A stretch of DNA of 64,000 bases from Fibrobacter succinogenes. Lineage in GTDB: Bacteria > Fibrobacterota > Fibrobacteria > Fibrobacterales > Fibrobacteraceae. The notes under the pieces are model-generated. The model saw only the letters and a list, made by a program, of their open reading frames with translations. It had not been told where the DNA came from and did not search any database. Each line of letters begins with the position of its first letter. Positions within the stretch are counted from its first letter, which is position 1. Made by a program: the position numbers and the translations under genes. The stretch spans positions 1 to 64,000 of the forward strand of contig CADCBQ010000010.1 in the NCBI GenBank assembly GCA_902799745.1. Direction: 5' to 3'. Positions 9,743 to 17,769 of the stretch are shown in pieces.

Positions 9743-10474
9743 ATGAAAGTTGCTTTGGTAACAGGTGCTTCTAAGGGTATCGGCAAGGCTTGCGCCTTGC
9801 GCCTTGCTCGCGATGGCTATACTGTCGTGGTGAACTACTCCAGTTCCGACGAGGCAGCCCAGCAGACTTTGGACCAGATTAAGGCCGAAGGTGGCGACGG
9901 CATGATTTACAAGGCGAATGTCGCCGACCTTTCTCAGGTGAAAGTCATGATCCGCGAAGTCTTCAAGGCTTACGGCCGCATTGACGTGCTCGTGAACAAC
10001 GCAGGCATCGTGCGCGACGAATACTTGATGATGATGAATCCGGAAACCTTGGACAAGTGCTTCGACCTGAACGTGAAGGGCTACTTCTATTGCGCTCAGC
10101 AAGTCGCCGTGAAGATGTATAAGCAAAAGTCCGGCGTGATTATCAACATGAGCTCTGTATCTTCGAAGTTTGCTCTCGCTGGCCAGGCTGTTTACAGCGC
10201 TACCAAGGGTGCCGTGAACTCCTTGACTCAGACGCTGGCTAAAGAACTTGGTGGCTTTGGTATTCGCGTGAATGCCGTGGCTCCGGGCTTTATCGCTACC
10301 GAAATGATCGAAGCGATTCCCGAAGAAACTCGCAAGGGCTACCTCGAAAAGATTCCTCTGAAGCGTTTTGGCTCTGCCGACGAAGTCGCCAACATTGTGT
10401 CTGCGCTTGCCTCCGACCAGTTCGCCTACGTGACCGGCCAGGTATTCGTGCTCGACGGAGGTCTTTCTCTATGA
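9743..10474 (+). CDS. 3-oxoacyl-ACP reductase (SDR family, FabG-like)
   Basis: This 243-residue short-chain dehydrogenase reduces the beta-keto group made by the upstream ketosynthase, using NADPH. It shows the cofactor-binding TGASKGIGKA, the structural NNAG, the catalytic Ser (NMSSVSS) with YSATKGA (Tyr-x-x-x-Lys), and a typical C-terminus (YVTGQVFVLDGGLSL). I start at the ATG at 9743, eight bases after AAGGAG. A TTG two codons upstream lies inside the spacing. Its stop overlaps the start of the dehydratase (ATGA), so the two are translationally coupled. Confidence 0.93.
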   Translation: MKVALVTGASKGIGKACALRLARDGYTVVVNYSSSDEAAQQTLDQIKAEGGDGMIYKANVADLSQVKVMIREVFKAYGRIDVLVNNAGIVRDEYLMMMNPETLDKCFDLNVKGYFYCAQQVAVKMYKQKSGVIINMSSVSSKFALAGQAVYSATKGAVNSLTQTLAKELGGFGIRVNAVAPGFIATEMIEAIPEETRKGYLEKIPLKRFGSADEVANIVSALASDQFAYVTGQVFVLDGGLSL

Positions 10475-10917
10475 TGAACATTTACGAAATCAGCGAAAAG
10501 ATTGCACAGCGTCCGCCGTTCCAGATGATCGAGCGTGTCACGGAACTCGTGCCGAACGAATCTGCTGTTGGCATTAAGAATGTGAGCGTGAACGAACCGT
10601 ACTTTACCGGTCACTTTCCGGGCACTCCGATTATGCCGGGTGTGCTCATTGTGGAAAGCTGCGCTCAGCTTTGCTCGCTTGTAATCGAAAAGCCTGCTGA
10701 AGATCTCGAAAAGAATCTCTATGTGCTCCTGAAGATTGACGGGTTCAAGTTCGTAAAGCCGGTGATTCCGGGTGACCAGCTTGAAATTTCTGTCAAGAAG
10801 ACGAAGGAAGGTGGCGTGCTGGTCGGCTTTGACTGCATCGTCAAAGTGAACGGCAATGTCCATGCGAAGGGCGCCTTGACCTTTACGAGCATCCCGAAAG
10901 AATCTCTCGGAAAATAA
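10471..10917 (+). CDS. 3-hydroxyacyl-ACP dehydratase, FabZ-type hotdog fold
   Basis: The 148-residue protein has the FabZ signature (GHFPGTPIMPGVLIVESCAQ): the catalytic His is in GHFPG, and an acidic residue lies in the following helix. It would dehydrate the hydroxyacyl-ACP made by the reductase. It overlaps the reductase by 4 bases, and its TAA stop shares a base with the next ATG. Generic FabZ function in fatty-acid synthesis is possible, but its position between KR and acyltransferase ties it to this operon. Confidence 0.9.
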   Translation: MMNIYEISEKIAQRPPFQMIERVTELVPNESAVGIKNVSVNEPYFTGHFPGTPIMPGVLIVESCAQLCSLVIEKPAEDLEKNLYVLLKIDGFKFVKPVIPGDQLEISVKKTKEGGVLVGFDCIVKVNGNVHAKGALTFTSIPKESLGK

Positions 10918-11615
10918 TGAAAAAGAAGAACCCGCTGTTTGAACTTTTCATGCAGTTCGTCATGGTGGTAGTTATCTACACCGTGCGAGTTTATTTGCTT
11001 GTATGGAATCGTCCGAAGGTTACCTTTCTCGGCGAAACAGTGAAGTCTCCGCGTCTTAAGACGCCTTCGGTGATTATTGCAAACCATACGAGCATGTGGG
11101 ATCCCCTCATGATGCTCGCAATCTTTTTCCATGATAGAAGCATCGTGGTGGCGAAAGATCAGATTGAAGACCCGCATTTTAGCTGGGCGCTCACTCGCGT
11201 AAAATGCGTGATTCCTTGCGATCGCTTTAACCTGGATACCGAATGGGCCTTGATTGCAAAGCGTGAACTTGAAAAAGGCAACTCGGTGATTATCTTCCCC
11301 GAAGGCAAGTGCCGCTATGACGGCTTGCTGAATGAATTCAAGACGGGTTTTGCATTCCTTGCTCGCAGCACCGGCGCTCCGGTCTTGTCGGTGGGTATCG
11401 ACGGTATTTACAAGCGTGGACATCGCACGCAGATTGTTGTAAGCGAACCCGAAAAGATTGAACGCGTAAAGGGCATTCCTTCTTCGAAACACTTGGCCGA
11501 ACGCAGCGAATACTTTAGGCAGAAAGTTTGGAGCCTCAAGCAGCAAGCGCTGGGTAAGACTGAAATGACGCCGCTTCCGGTTGCAGCTGAAACGCCCGAA
11601 GAGGTTGTGGCATGA
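10917..11615 (+). CDS. PlsC-like lysophospholipid acyltransferase
   Basis: This 232-residue member of the LPLAT family has an N-terminal hydrophobic segment (about 8-28), the HX4D acyltransferase motif (NHTSMWD) and the substrate-binding block FPEGKCRYDG. Such enzymes move an acyl group from ACP or CoA to a lysophospholipid or glycerol phosphate at the inner membrane. It starts within the stop of the dehydratase (TAATG) and overlaps the patatin-like gene by 4 bases. The acyl chain made by this operon may therefore be placed directly on a lipid. The acceptor is unknown. Confidence 0.88.
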   Translation: MKKKNPLFELFMQFVMVVVIYTVRVYLLVWNRPKVTFLGETVKSPRLKTPSVIIANHTSMWDPLMMLAIFFHDRSIVVAKDQIEDPHFSWALTRVKCVIPCDRFNLDTEWALIAKRELEKGNSVIIFPEGKCRYDGLLNEFKTGFAFLARSTGAPVLSVGIDGIYKRGHRTQIVVSEPEKIERVKGIPSSKHLAERSEYFRQKVWSLKQQALGKTEMTPLPVAAETPEEVVA

Positions 11616-12457
11616 AGACTGGGTTGGTGTTAGAGGGTGGTTCTCGTCAGACCATGTTCAGTGCAGGTGTGATTGACACCTGGCTTGACGAAGATATTGA
11701 TTTTAATTACGTGGCCGGTGTTTCTGCCGGTGCGCATGCGGCGGTCAACTTCATTACGCGCCAGCAGGGTCGCTTGCGCTTTATCGTGCTCCCGACTCGT
11801 CTGCAGAAAGGCAAAAAGTGGGCGAGCAAGTTCATTGGAATTCAGAAGGAATTCCATGCGCTGAACTATCTGGCTGCCGATGGCGAAATGCCGTTTGATT
11901 TTGAGTCGTACCACAATTCCAAAATCGAATGCGAAATTGGACTCACTTGTTGCGAAACAGGTCGCGCTGAATTCAAGAGCGAAAAGAACGACAAGAAACG
12001 ATTGCTGGACTTGATCAGTGCCAGCTGCGCTCTGCCTATGATTTTCCCGATGGCGGAACTCGACGGCAAGCATTACGCCGATGGTTGCATTTCGGCAGCG
12101 ATTCCGTTTGAACGCGCCTTCGAGAAAGGCTGCGACAAGGTGGTTGCCATTTCGACTCATTATCCGGGCGAAGCGGTAACGGATTTCCGCAAGTACCGCG
12201 CGATTTTGAATCCCATGTACAAGCGCAAGTATCCGGACTTGTTCCGTGCGCTCATGGTTCGCCTGAAACGCTACGAAAAAATGTTCGTGCGTATGGAAAA
12301 ACTGGAAAAAGAAGGCAAACTCTTCTTGATTCGCCCCGTTATCGACTTGTGCGACCAGTTTGACACCAATATGGATAAGATGAATGAATCTTACGAACAT
12401 GGTGTCGAAATCGCCAAAAATCGTATGGCGGATTTAAAGGCTTTCCTTGAAATTTAA
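11612..12457 (+). CDS. Patatin-like phospholipase (YjjU-type)
   Basis: The 281-residue serine esterase of the patatin family has an oxyanion loop (GLVLEGGSRQTMFSAG), the nucleophile elbow GVSAG and the catalytic Asp in DGCISAAIPF. There is no signal peptide, so it is probably cytoplasmic or peripheral at the inner membrane. It would hydrolyse an acyl ester, perhaps remodelling or proof-reading the lipid made by the upstream acyltransferase. It is the last gene of the acyl operon, overlapping its predecessor by ATGA, with a terminator directly after the stop. Confidence 0.88.
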   Translation: MKTGLVLEGGSRQTMFSAGVIDTWLDEDIDFNYVAGVSAGAHAAVNFITRQQGRLRFIVLPTRLQKGKKWASKFIGIQKEFHALNYLAADGEMPFDFESYHNSKIECEIGLTCCETGRAEFKSEKNDKKRLLDLISASCALPMIFPMAELDGKHYADGCISAAIPFERAFEKGCDKVVAISTHYPGEAVTDFRKYRAILNPMYKRKYPDLFRALMVRLKRYEKMFVRMEKLEKEGKLFLIRPVIDLCDQFDTNMDKMNESYEHGVEIAKNRMADLKAFLEI

Positions 12458-12484
12458 AAAGCAATCCTTTTGAGGATTGCTTTT
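12457..12484. terminator. Bidirectional intrinsic terminator
   Basis: The stem AAAAGCAATCC / GGATTGCTTTT around TTTTGA lies between the convergent patatin-like gene and the penicillin-binding protein gene. Confidence 0.85.
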
Positions 12485-12508
12485 GCTTTTCAAATTATGT
12501 TGTCTTGA

Positions 12509-15500
12509 TTATTCAGCTTCGATCGGCACGAAGGCGTTCTTGCTGTCAAAGCCTTCAGGCAAATCCCAATCGTCGTCCTTGGGCATCGCGGCGGCCTTCG
12601 GCTGAACCGCAGGTTCCGGGGGAAGCATGCTTGCAACGGCGCTGTCCGGCTTGGCCGCTGTAGAATCGGTGGTTGCAGAGGCTGCGGGTGCTGCATCCGG
12701 TGCAGGCAAGCTGATCATGATGCCATGAGCGGCGGCTGTTTCTGCGGCCGCGGCGTGAACCTGCGGCGGCGTGAATCCCGGAACTTCGATCCATGGGAGC
12801 GGGCGGCCTTGTTCGGCGCTACCACCTGCGATAATGCTACCGGTCATCGGGTCAACTGTCAGCTGGCCGCGTTCGTTCGGGAGTACCAGCGGAACTTCTC
12901 CAGCGGCGAGCATCGAAATGTCGAGGAAGTCAATCTTTTCGGGCAGGCCCAGAATGTCGATTTCTTTCTTAGCGAAGTCGGCCCATTGCGGCAAGCCACC
13001 GCTGGCGCCTGCAATACGCGTGCGGCCCGATTTCAGCGGCTTGTTATCGTCGAAGCCCACGTAGCTACCGATGGCAATCACGGAGTCCGTTGCAATGCCG
13101 TTCTTTTCATTCACATAAGTCGGGAGTGCACCAAGGAAGGCCACGTTGCGGTAATCGTTCGTGGTACCGGTCTTACCGAGGGCGGGATAGCGCAGCGTAA
13201 TGGCTTTATCCGGCGAGGTCACCGTAATGTGCGTGTACTGGCTGCGGGCGGTACCGTTCGTGAACACGGAATGCAGCATCACTGCCATCTGCGAGGTAAT
13301 CGAGTCGCCGAGCACAACCTTGCTTTCGCTCTTGTTTCTAAAGATCACCTTGCCGTCGCGGTTCTTGATTTCCTTGATGAAGCACGGATCGGTCCAGTCG
13401 CCATCGAGACACTTGAATACCTTACCGGTTAAGAGCGTCTGGTAAGCGGTCGAAATTTCAGCCAGCGTAATGTCGTTCACGCCGAGCGGCATACTGAACA
13501 CTTTCTGCAACTTCTGGTGAATGCCGATTTCTTTTGCGAAACGTGCATACTCGGCAAAGGCGAGCGAGCGCCTGTAATCGGGCCAGTAACGCAGGTGTTC
13601 TGCATCCAGGTAATCCACTTCGCTGTCAACAGGTTCGATCATGGTCGAAAGGCGCTTCATGTCGGCGAGCGTAAAGTGGTTGAGCAACACCACGGAATCC
13701 AGCGGCGGAAGCTCAATCGTTGGGTCAAGTTCTTGTGCCTGGCGTTCGCGCAAGATTTCGGAATAGCGCTTGTAGTTGTGCTTGATAAATCCAAGAGTCT
13801 TTGCGTCTTTCTTGGACTGTTTTACTGCAATGTCGTTAAAGGTGCCGTAGCGCAGGTTCAACACATCGCGGGCTTTGTCGTCTTTGCCTTCGAGTCTGTA
13901 GCGTTCGGCAAGAGCGTCGCGGGCCTTGGTGAATTCAATTTCGCGCTTGGTATCTTCTTTTAGAATCAAGCCGTACTTGTCGCGCAGGCGTTCAAAGAAC
14001 TTCTTGGTGTCTTCGTCTTCGTGGCGGGCCATGTCGTTCACGACTGCAATGTCGTAGAATTCTTCGAGAGAAAGCTTGTCGAGCAAGTGCTCCAAGAGCC
14101 AGATGCTTGCGATGTTTTCAGAACGCGTGGCAGACCAGGCGATGCTTACGACGTCACCCTTGTTCTTGTGGTCCGGACGCGGGAAGTAGAACTGGTTCGT
14201 GAACTGGAAAACGTTGAAGTCGTTTTCGAGCATGTCCAAGTAATTCCAGTGGTACTTGAGGGCGAGTGCATAAAGAATTGGTTTCCAGCTAGAACCCAGC
14301 TGGCGCACAGCCTTAAAGCTACGGTCAAATCCGGTGTTGTGGAAACCGCCCTGGCTTGCAATCACGTTGCCGTTCTGGATGGCGAAAAGGGCGCCTTGCA
14401 ATACGGGTTCCGTTTCAATCTGGCAGGGAGCGAATCCGTCAACGGTCTTGTCGTCCATCACGCTCACCAGCAGGATGGCGCCCTTCTTGAGCTGCGGTGC
14501 CAAAATCTTGTTCACGTCGCCGCCGGCCTTTTTCGCGAAGTCCTTCACGGCTGCTTCAGAGACCAAGCCCTTGAGCTGGCCGAAGCTGAGAGTCAATGCC
14601 TTCAGACCGCCTTGGTCGTCGACCATGATGCTATCGACGGTGCCGTACAGGTAGTCACCCTTGCGCGCCGTCTGGGCGCGGTTTGCGAACTGTGCCTTCG
14701 GGAGCACGAAGCCGCCGAGCTGCATCTGGAGCCCGCTGATGTTTGCCTGCAAAGCGGTCTTTGCGGCGTCCTGGCTGCGGGCGTCTACGGTCGTCGTAAT
14801 CGAAAGCTGAGCCTTGCGCCAGTCTTCGATGCCTTCGGCTTCAAACTTTTTCTGGAAGAATTCTCCGTCCAGCTTTTCTTCGATGCGGTCCAGCATGGTG
14901 CTCACGCTAAAGCGGAAGTTACCATGGTTGAATTCCAGCGGCTTGGCGAGCGCTTCGCTCATGTCTTCTTCGGAGATGTAATTCTCTTCGACCATGCGGC
15001 CGAGTACATATTCCAAACGTTCCTTACCGCGGGCCAGGGCCTTTTCGCGGCGTTCGGCGCTACGCTGAATGAACGGGTCGTAGTTGAACGGACCTTTCAC
15101 CGAACCTGCAATAAAGGCGCATTCGGCAAGTGTCAGGTCCTTGAGTTCCTTGTTAAAGAAGTACTGGGCGGCAATGGCCACGCCCTTTCCGGTACCCGAA
15201 ACGTGGAACTGGTTCAGGTAGAATTCCAGGATGTCTTCTTTGCTAAAGTGCTTTTCCATGCGGAGCGCGTTAATGAGCTCCTTGCCCTTTTCCTTGATGC
15301 TTCTTTCTTCGCGGCCAAAAATGTTCTTCACGGTCTGCTGGGTCAGTGTAGAGCCGCCCTGGCGCATGTGCCCGCTCTTGATGTTCGAAATCATGGCGCG
15401 GGTAAAGCCGTAAATGCTGAATCCGGAGTGCGTCCAGTAGCCGGCGTCTTCGGCAGCGATCAAGGCGTTCACGATATTGGCCGGAATGTCGCCGTAAGGC

Positions 15501-15733
15501 ACGTACACGCGGTGGTTTGCGTCAAAGAAGGCGCCCAAAAGTTCTTCGCCATCATTATAATAGACTCGAGTTTCGCCCGAAAGCACCTGCAAAATGGTGG
15601 AACGGTTGAATTGGTTGTCCGGATCCTGGGTCGGGAGTATCTTGAATACTACGATGTAGGCGGGAATGCAGCAAATGAGGCCGACTAAAGCGAAAGCGGC
15701 CACGATTTTGAACAATTTGGAGAAGTGACGCAT
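12509..15733 (-). CDS. Class A penicillin-binding protein (glycosyltransferase plus transpeptidase)
   Basis: This 1,074-residue bifunctional peptidoglycan synthase sits in the inner membrane. The N-terminal membrane anchor is about residues 8-32. The GT51 domain follows (EDAGYWTHSGFSIYG, QGGSTLTQQTVKN, LEFYLNQ). The transpeptidase domain has S481-x-x-K484 (SSWK), an SxN-type motif (SEN, about residue 539) and KTGTT near residue 855. It is longer than PBP1a of E. coli because of an insert within the transpeptidase part and a low-complexity Ala/Pro/Ser C-terminal tail (about residues 1000-1074). The last residues are acidic. The ATG overlaps an AT-rich TTTATAT stretch, and no Shine-Dalgarno is seen. 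Confidence 0.93.
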   Translation of the reverse strand: MRHFSKLFKIVAAFALVGLICCIPAYIVVFKILPTQDPDNQFNRSTILQVLSGETRVYYNDGEELLGAFFDANHRVYVPYGDIPANIVNALIAAEDAGYWTHSGFSIYGFTRAMISNIKSGHMRQGGSTLTQQTVKNIFGREERSIKEKGKELINALRMEKHFSKEDILEFYLNQFHVSGTGKGVAIAAQYFFNKELKDLTLAECAFIAGSVKGPFNYDPFIQRSAERREKALARGKERLEYVLGRMVEENYISEEDMSEALAKPLEFNHGNFRFSVSTMLDRIEEKLDGEFFQKKFEAEGIEDWRKAQLSITTTVDARSQDAAKTALQANISGLQMQLGGFVLPKAQFANRAQTARKGDYLYGTVDSIMVDDQGGLKALTLSFGQLKGLVSEAAVKDFAKKAGGDVNKILAPQLKKGAILLVSVMDDKTVDGFAPCQIETEPVLQGALFAIQNGNVIASQGGFHNTGFDRSFKAVRQLGSSWKPILYALALKYHWNYLDMLENDFNVFQFTNQFYFPRPDHKNKGDVVSIAWSATRSENIASIWLLEHLLDKLSLEEFYDIAVVNDMARHEDEDTKKFFERLRDKYGLILKEDTKREIEFTKARDALAERYRLEGKDDKARDVLNLRYGTFNDIAVKQSKKDAKTLGFIKHNYKRYSEILRERQAQELDPTIELPPLDSVVLLNHFTLADMKRLSTMIEPVDSEVDYLDAEHLRYWPDYRRSLAFAEYARFAKEIGIHQKLQKVFSMPLGVNDITLAEISTAYQTLLTGKVFKCLDGDWTDPCFIKEIKNRDGKVIFRNKSESKVVLGDSITSQMAVMLHSVFTNGTARSQYTHITVTSPDKAITLRYPALGKTGTTNDYRNVAFLGALPTYVNEKNGIATDSVIAIGSYVGFDDNKPLKSGRTRIAGASGGLPQWADFAKKEIDILGLPEKIDFLDISMLAAGEVPLVLPNERGQLTVDPMTGSIIAGGSAEQGRPLPWIEVPGFTPPQVHAAAAETAAAHGIMISLPAPDAAPAASATTDSTAAKPDSAVASMLPPEPAVQPKAAAMPKDDDWDLPEGFDSKNAFVPIEAE

Positions 15734-15870
15734 ATATAAAATTTAGAAAATTTGGTTTTTCGCTCCATGTAATGTAAAAAAAAGTGCCATTATGGGGCTA
15801 AATTTGCCATTTTTGGGTCGATACCCTTGAAATTTTGCCGAATTTTATCTAAAATTTGTGTCCCCAAGAT

Positions 15871-15959
15871 GGGAAGATGGCCGAGCTGGCCGAAGGCGCG
15901 TCCCTGCTAAGGACGTATAGGACTTAATCCTATCGCGAGTTCGAATCTCGCTCTTCCCG
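15871..15959 (+). tRNA. tRNA-Ser(GCT)
   Basis: The acceptor stem GGGAAGA/TCTTCCC plus discriminator G encloses an anticodon stem CGTCC/GGACG with loop CTGCTAA (anticodon GCT). A long variable arm and a T-arm with GTTCGAATC follow. The long variable arm fits serine. CCA is not encoded. Confidence 0.95.
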
Positions 15960-15966
15960 CTGCAAA

Positions 15967-15995
15967 GACCCTCTGGAGCAATCCAGAGGGTCTTT
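15967..15995 (+). terminator. Terminator of tRNA-Ser
   Basis: An 11-bp perfect stem GACCCTCTGGA / TCCAGAGGGTC around GCAA is followed by TTTT, 8 bases after the tRNA. Confidence 0.88.
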
Positions 15996-16119
15996 TGCTT
16001 TAAAAAGAATTCCATTCCTAAGAATAACTTGTGCTACCTTCAAAATAAGAAGGAATTGCCTTTTTCAGAGGAAAAAAAGAATTTTTATTGTTTTTAGAGG
16101 ATGTTGTATGTGGCCTTCG

Positions 16120-16230
16120 CAAAAGTGTGCGAATGAGTGTCGCAGCGGCAAGTTTACTTGCCGATATGACCGAATGTAGCCACGGACGCCGATAGGCGTC
16201 AACTCCGAGCTGGGTTCCCTCCCGCATAAT
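16120..16230. other. Non-coding stretch with two strong hairpins; possible structured RNA or repeat
   Basis: In the 330-base gene-free stretch 15996-16325, two perfect hairpins occur close together. One is CGGCAAG/CTTGCCG around TTTA (16146-16163). The other is GACGCC/GGCGTC around GATA (16185-16200). A G/C-rich tail GGGTTCCCTCCCGC follows. A 69-codon minus-strand reading frame covers it but has no other support. The rest of the gap is AT-rich. I do not recognise an Rfam family. Confidence 0.45.
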
Positions 16231-16325
16231 AAAAAAGAGAAAAAATTTTTCTGTCGGGTCTTTTTTTACTTGATTTTTCTATTTTCAGAATGGATATTAT
16301 AGGAAAAGTTTTCCAAGGAGCAAAT

Positions 16326-16670
16326 ATGAAAGCATCAAGTTTTATTGTGGGTCTTGCTGTAGGTGCCGCGGCCGCTATTGCCGCATCCAAGAAAATTAAG
16401 GCCCTTTGCGACGATGAAGATGATTCTTGCGATTGCGACAGCTCCGCCCTTAAGGATGCCGAAAACGCTGCAGAAACGCTTCGCAGTTCTATCGATAGCC
16501 TCAAGAGTGAACTGAGCACCCGCATCGAGTCCGAACAGACTTATGCCGCCCAGTGCGAAGACCTCAAGGACCAGGTCGCCAAGAAAGATGCCGAAATCGG
16601 CAACCTGAAAAACCTCTGCGACAAGCAGGCTGGCGAAATCAGCAAGCTCGAAGCCGCTAAGGCAGGCTAA
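16326..16670 (+). CDS. Small membrane-anchored coiled-coil protein
   Basis: The 114-residue protein starts at the ATG at 16326, preceded by AAGGAG; an in-frame upstream ATG at 16290 lacks this site. Residues 4-20 form one Gly/Ala-rich hydrophobic segment, followed by an acidic Cys-containing stretch (CDDEDDSCDC). A long coiled coil runs from about 40 to 110. The layout recalls small YtxH-like stress or membrane-scaffold proteins, but no family is certain. A GxxxxGxxxG-type helix (VGLAVGAAAA) could drive self-association. The neighbours give no clear functional hint. Confidence 0.78.
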   Translation: MKASSFIVGLAVGAAAAIAASKKIKALCDDEDDSCDCDSSALKDAENAAETLRSSIDSLKSELSTRIESEQTYAAQCEDLKDQVAKKDAEIGNLKNLCDKQAGEISKLEAAKAG

Positions 16671-16750
16671 TTAACCGCAAGATTTTGCAATTTATCCGAT
16701 TTCCGATGAGGGATTCGGAGTTTTTCGTTTAATAAAGGTATATTTGACCC

Positions 16751-17767
16751 ATGACAAAGTACCTTTTTGTTCTGACTAGTTCCCCGAAGGATTTTTTCTG
16801 TGAACAGACGCTGGTGGCGATTGCGTCTCTCCGCGTCCATAACCCGGGCGCTTTCGTAACGCTCCTGACCGACGACAAGACGGCGGCGACTCTGACCGGC
16901 CCACGTGCGGTCCTTAAAGATGCGGTCGATGAACTCAAGGTGCTCACCCTCGACGAAAAGTTCACGCCCATGCTCCGCTCCCGTTACCTCAAGACGGTCA
17001 TGCGCAATGTCATCGACGGCGATTTTCTGTACATGGATTCCGACATTGCTATTGTAGGCGATCTCTCGATTCCCGAAGAATGGAAGGGCGGCATTTATGC
17101 GGTGCTCGATTTCCACACCAATCTTTCGAAGGCCATCAACCGCAAGAAGGTTTTGAACAACGCGAAAATGATGGGCTTCTCGCCGATTCTGAACGACGAA
17201 ATCTTTAACGGTGGAGTGATGTTTGCGGCAGACACTCCCGAAGCCCGCAAGTTCTTTGAAACTTGGCACGAACTTTGGCTCTATTGCGTGTCCAAGAATT
17301 TCCCCTACGATATGGCAAGCCTTGCCGAAACGAACTTCAAGTTCGGCTACATTACGCAAAAGATGCCCGGTGGCTGGAACTGCCAGCTGGCCTACGGTAA
17401 TCGTTTCTTGCCCACGGCAAAGGTGTTGCATTTCTTCGGCTCGCGAATCATCGATACCCGTGGCCACAAGGTGCCTGCCAGCATGGACCTGTTCTTGCCC
17501 AAGATTTTACGCAAGGACTTCTACACCAACCTGAAGAACATTCCGGTGAAGGTCAACGCCGACAAGAGCATTACGATTAACGAGTACTACGACGACGTGA
17601 TTGCCCACGCCAAGGAAGAATTTGAATTCCAGACCCGTAAGGTGGGGGCGGCGGGCGCCTACATTATTCGCAGCTACGCCTTCGCCAAATCGCTCGCCTG
17701 GATTTATAAGAAGATGCCGTTCCTCGTGTTCCCCTTGAGAGTGCTCGGAAAAATCCTCGGGAGGTAA
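16751..17767 (+). CDS. Glycosyltransferase, nucleotide-sugar GT-A fold (GT8-like)
   Basis: The 338-residue cytoplasmic enzyme has a GT-A fold pattern: N-terminal beta strand and nucleotide-binding segment, then the metal-binding D-x-D in YMDSDIAI (residues 96-98), then NGGVMFA and a Trp/His-rich acceptor region. It would add a sugar during surface glycan assembly. It opens a co-directional cluster with the next glycosyltransferase 2 bases downstream. The ATG lies 6 bases after a TATATT box (16739-16744) with no Shine-Dalgarno, so the mRNA may be leaderless. The exact donor cannot be read from sequence. Confidence 0.85.
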   Translation: MTKYLFVLTSSPKDFFCEQTLVAIASLRVHNPGAFVTLLTDDKTAATLTGPRAVLKDAVDELKVLTLDEKFTPMLRSRYLKTVMRNVIDGDFLYMDSDIAIVGDLSIPEEWKGGIYAVLDFHTNLSKAINRKKVLNNAKMMGFSPILNDEIFNGGVMFAADTPEARKFFETWHELWLYCVSKNFPYDMASLAETNFKFGYITQKMPGGWNCQLAYGNRFLPTAKVLHFFGSRIIDTRGHKVPASMDLFLPKILRKDFYTNLKNIPVKVNADKSITINEYYDDVIAHAKEEFEFQTRKVGAAGAYIIRSYAFAKSLAWIYKKMPFLVFPLRVLGKILGR

Positions 17768-17769
17768 CG

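Noticed and set aside
14021..15688. 555-codon open frame opposite the penicillin-binding protein gene
   Set aside because: It lies wholly inside a gene with all PBP motifs, and has a composition typical of a complement reading.
16018..16227. 69-codon minus-strand gene in the gap after tRNA-Ser
   Set aside because: It runs through two perfect hairpins, with Arg/Ser-rich composition and no Shine-Dalgarno. It is better explained as non-coding structure.
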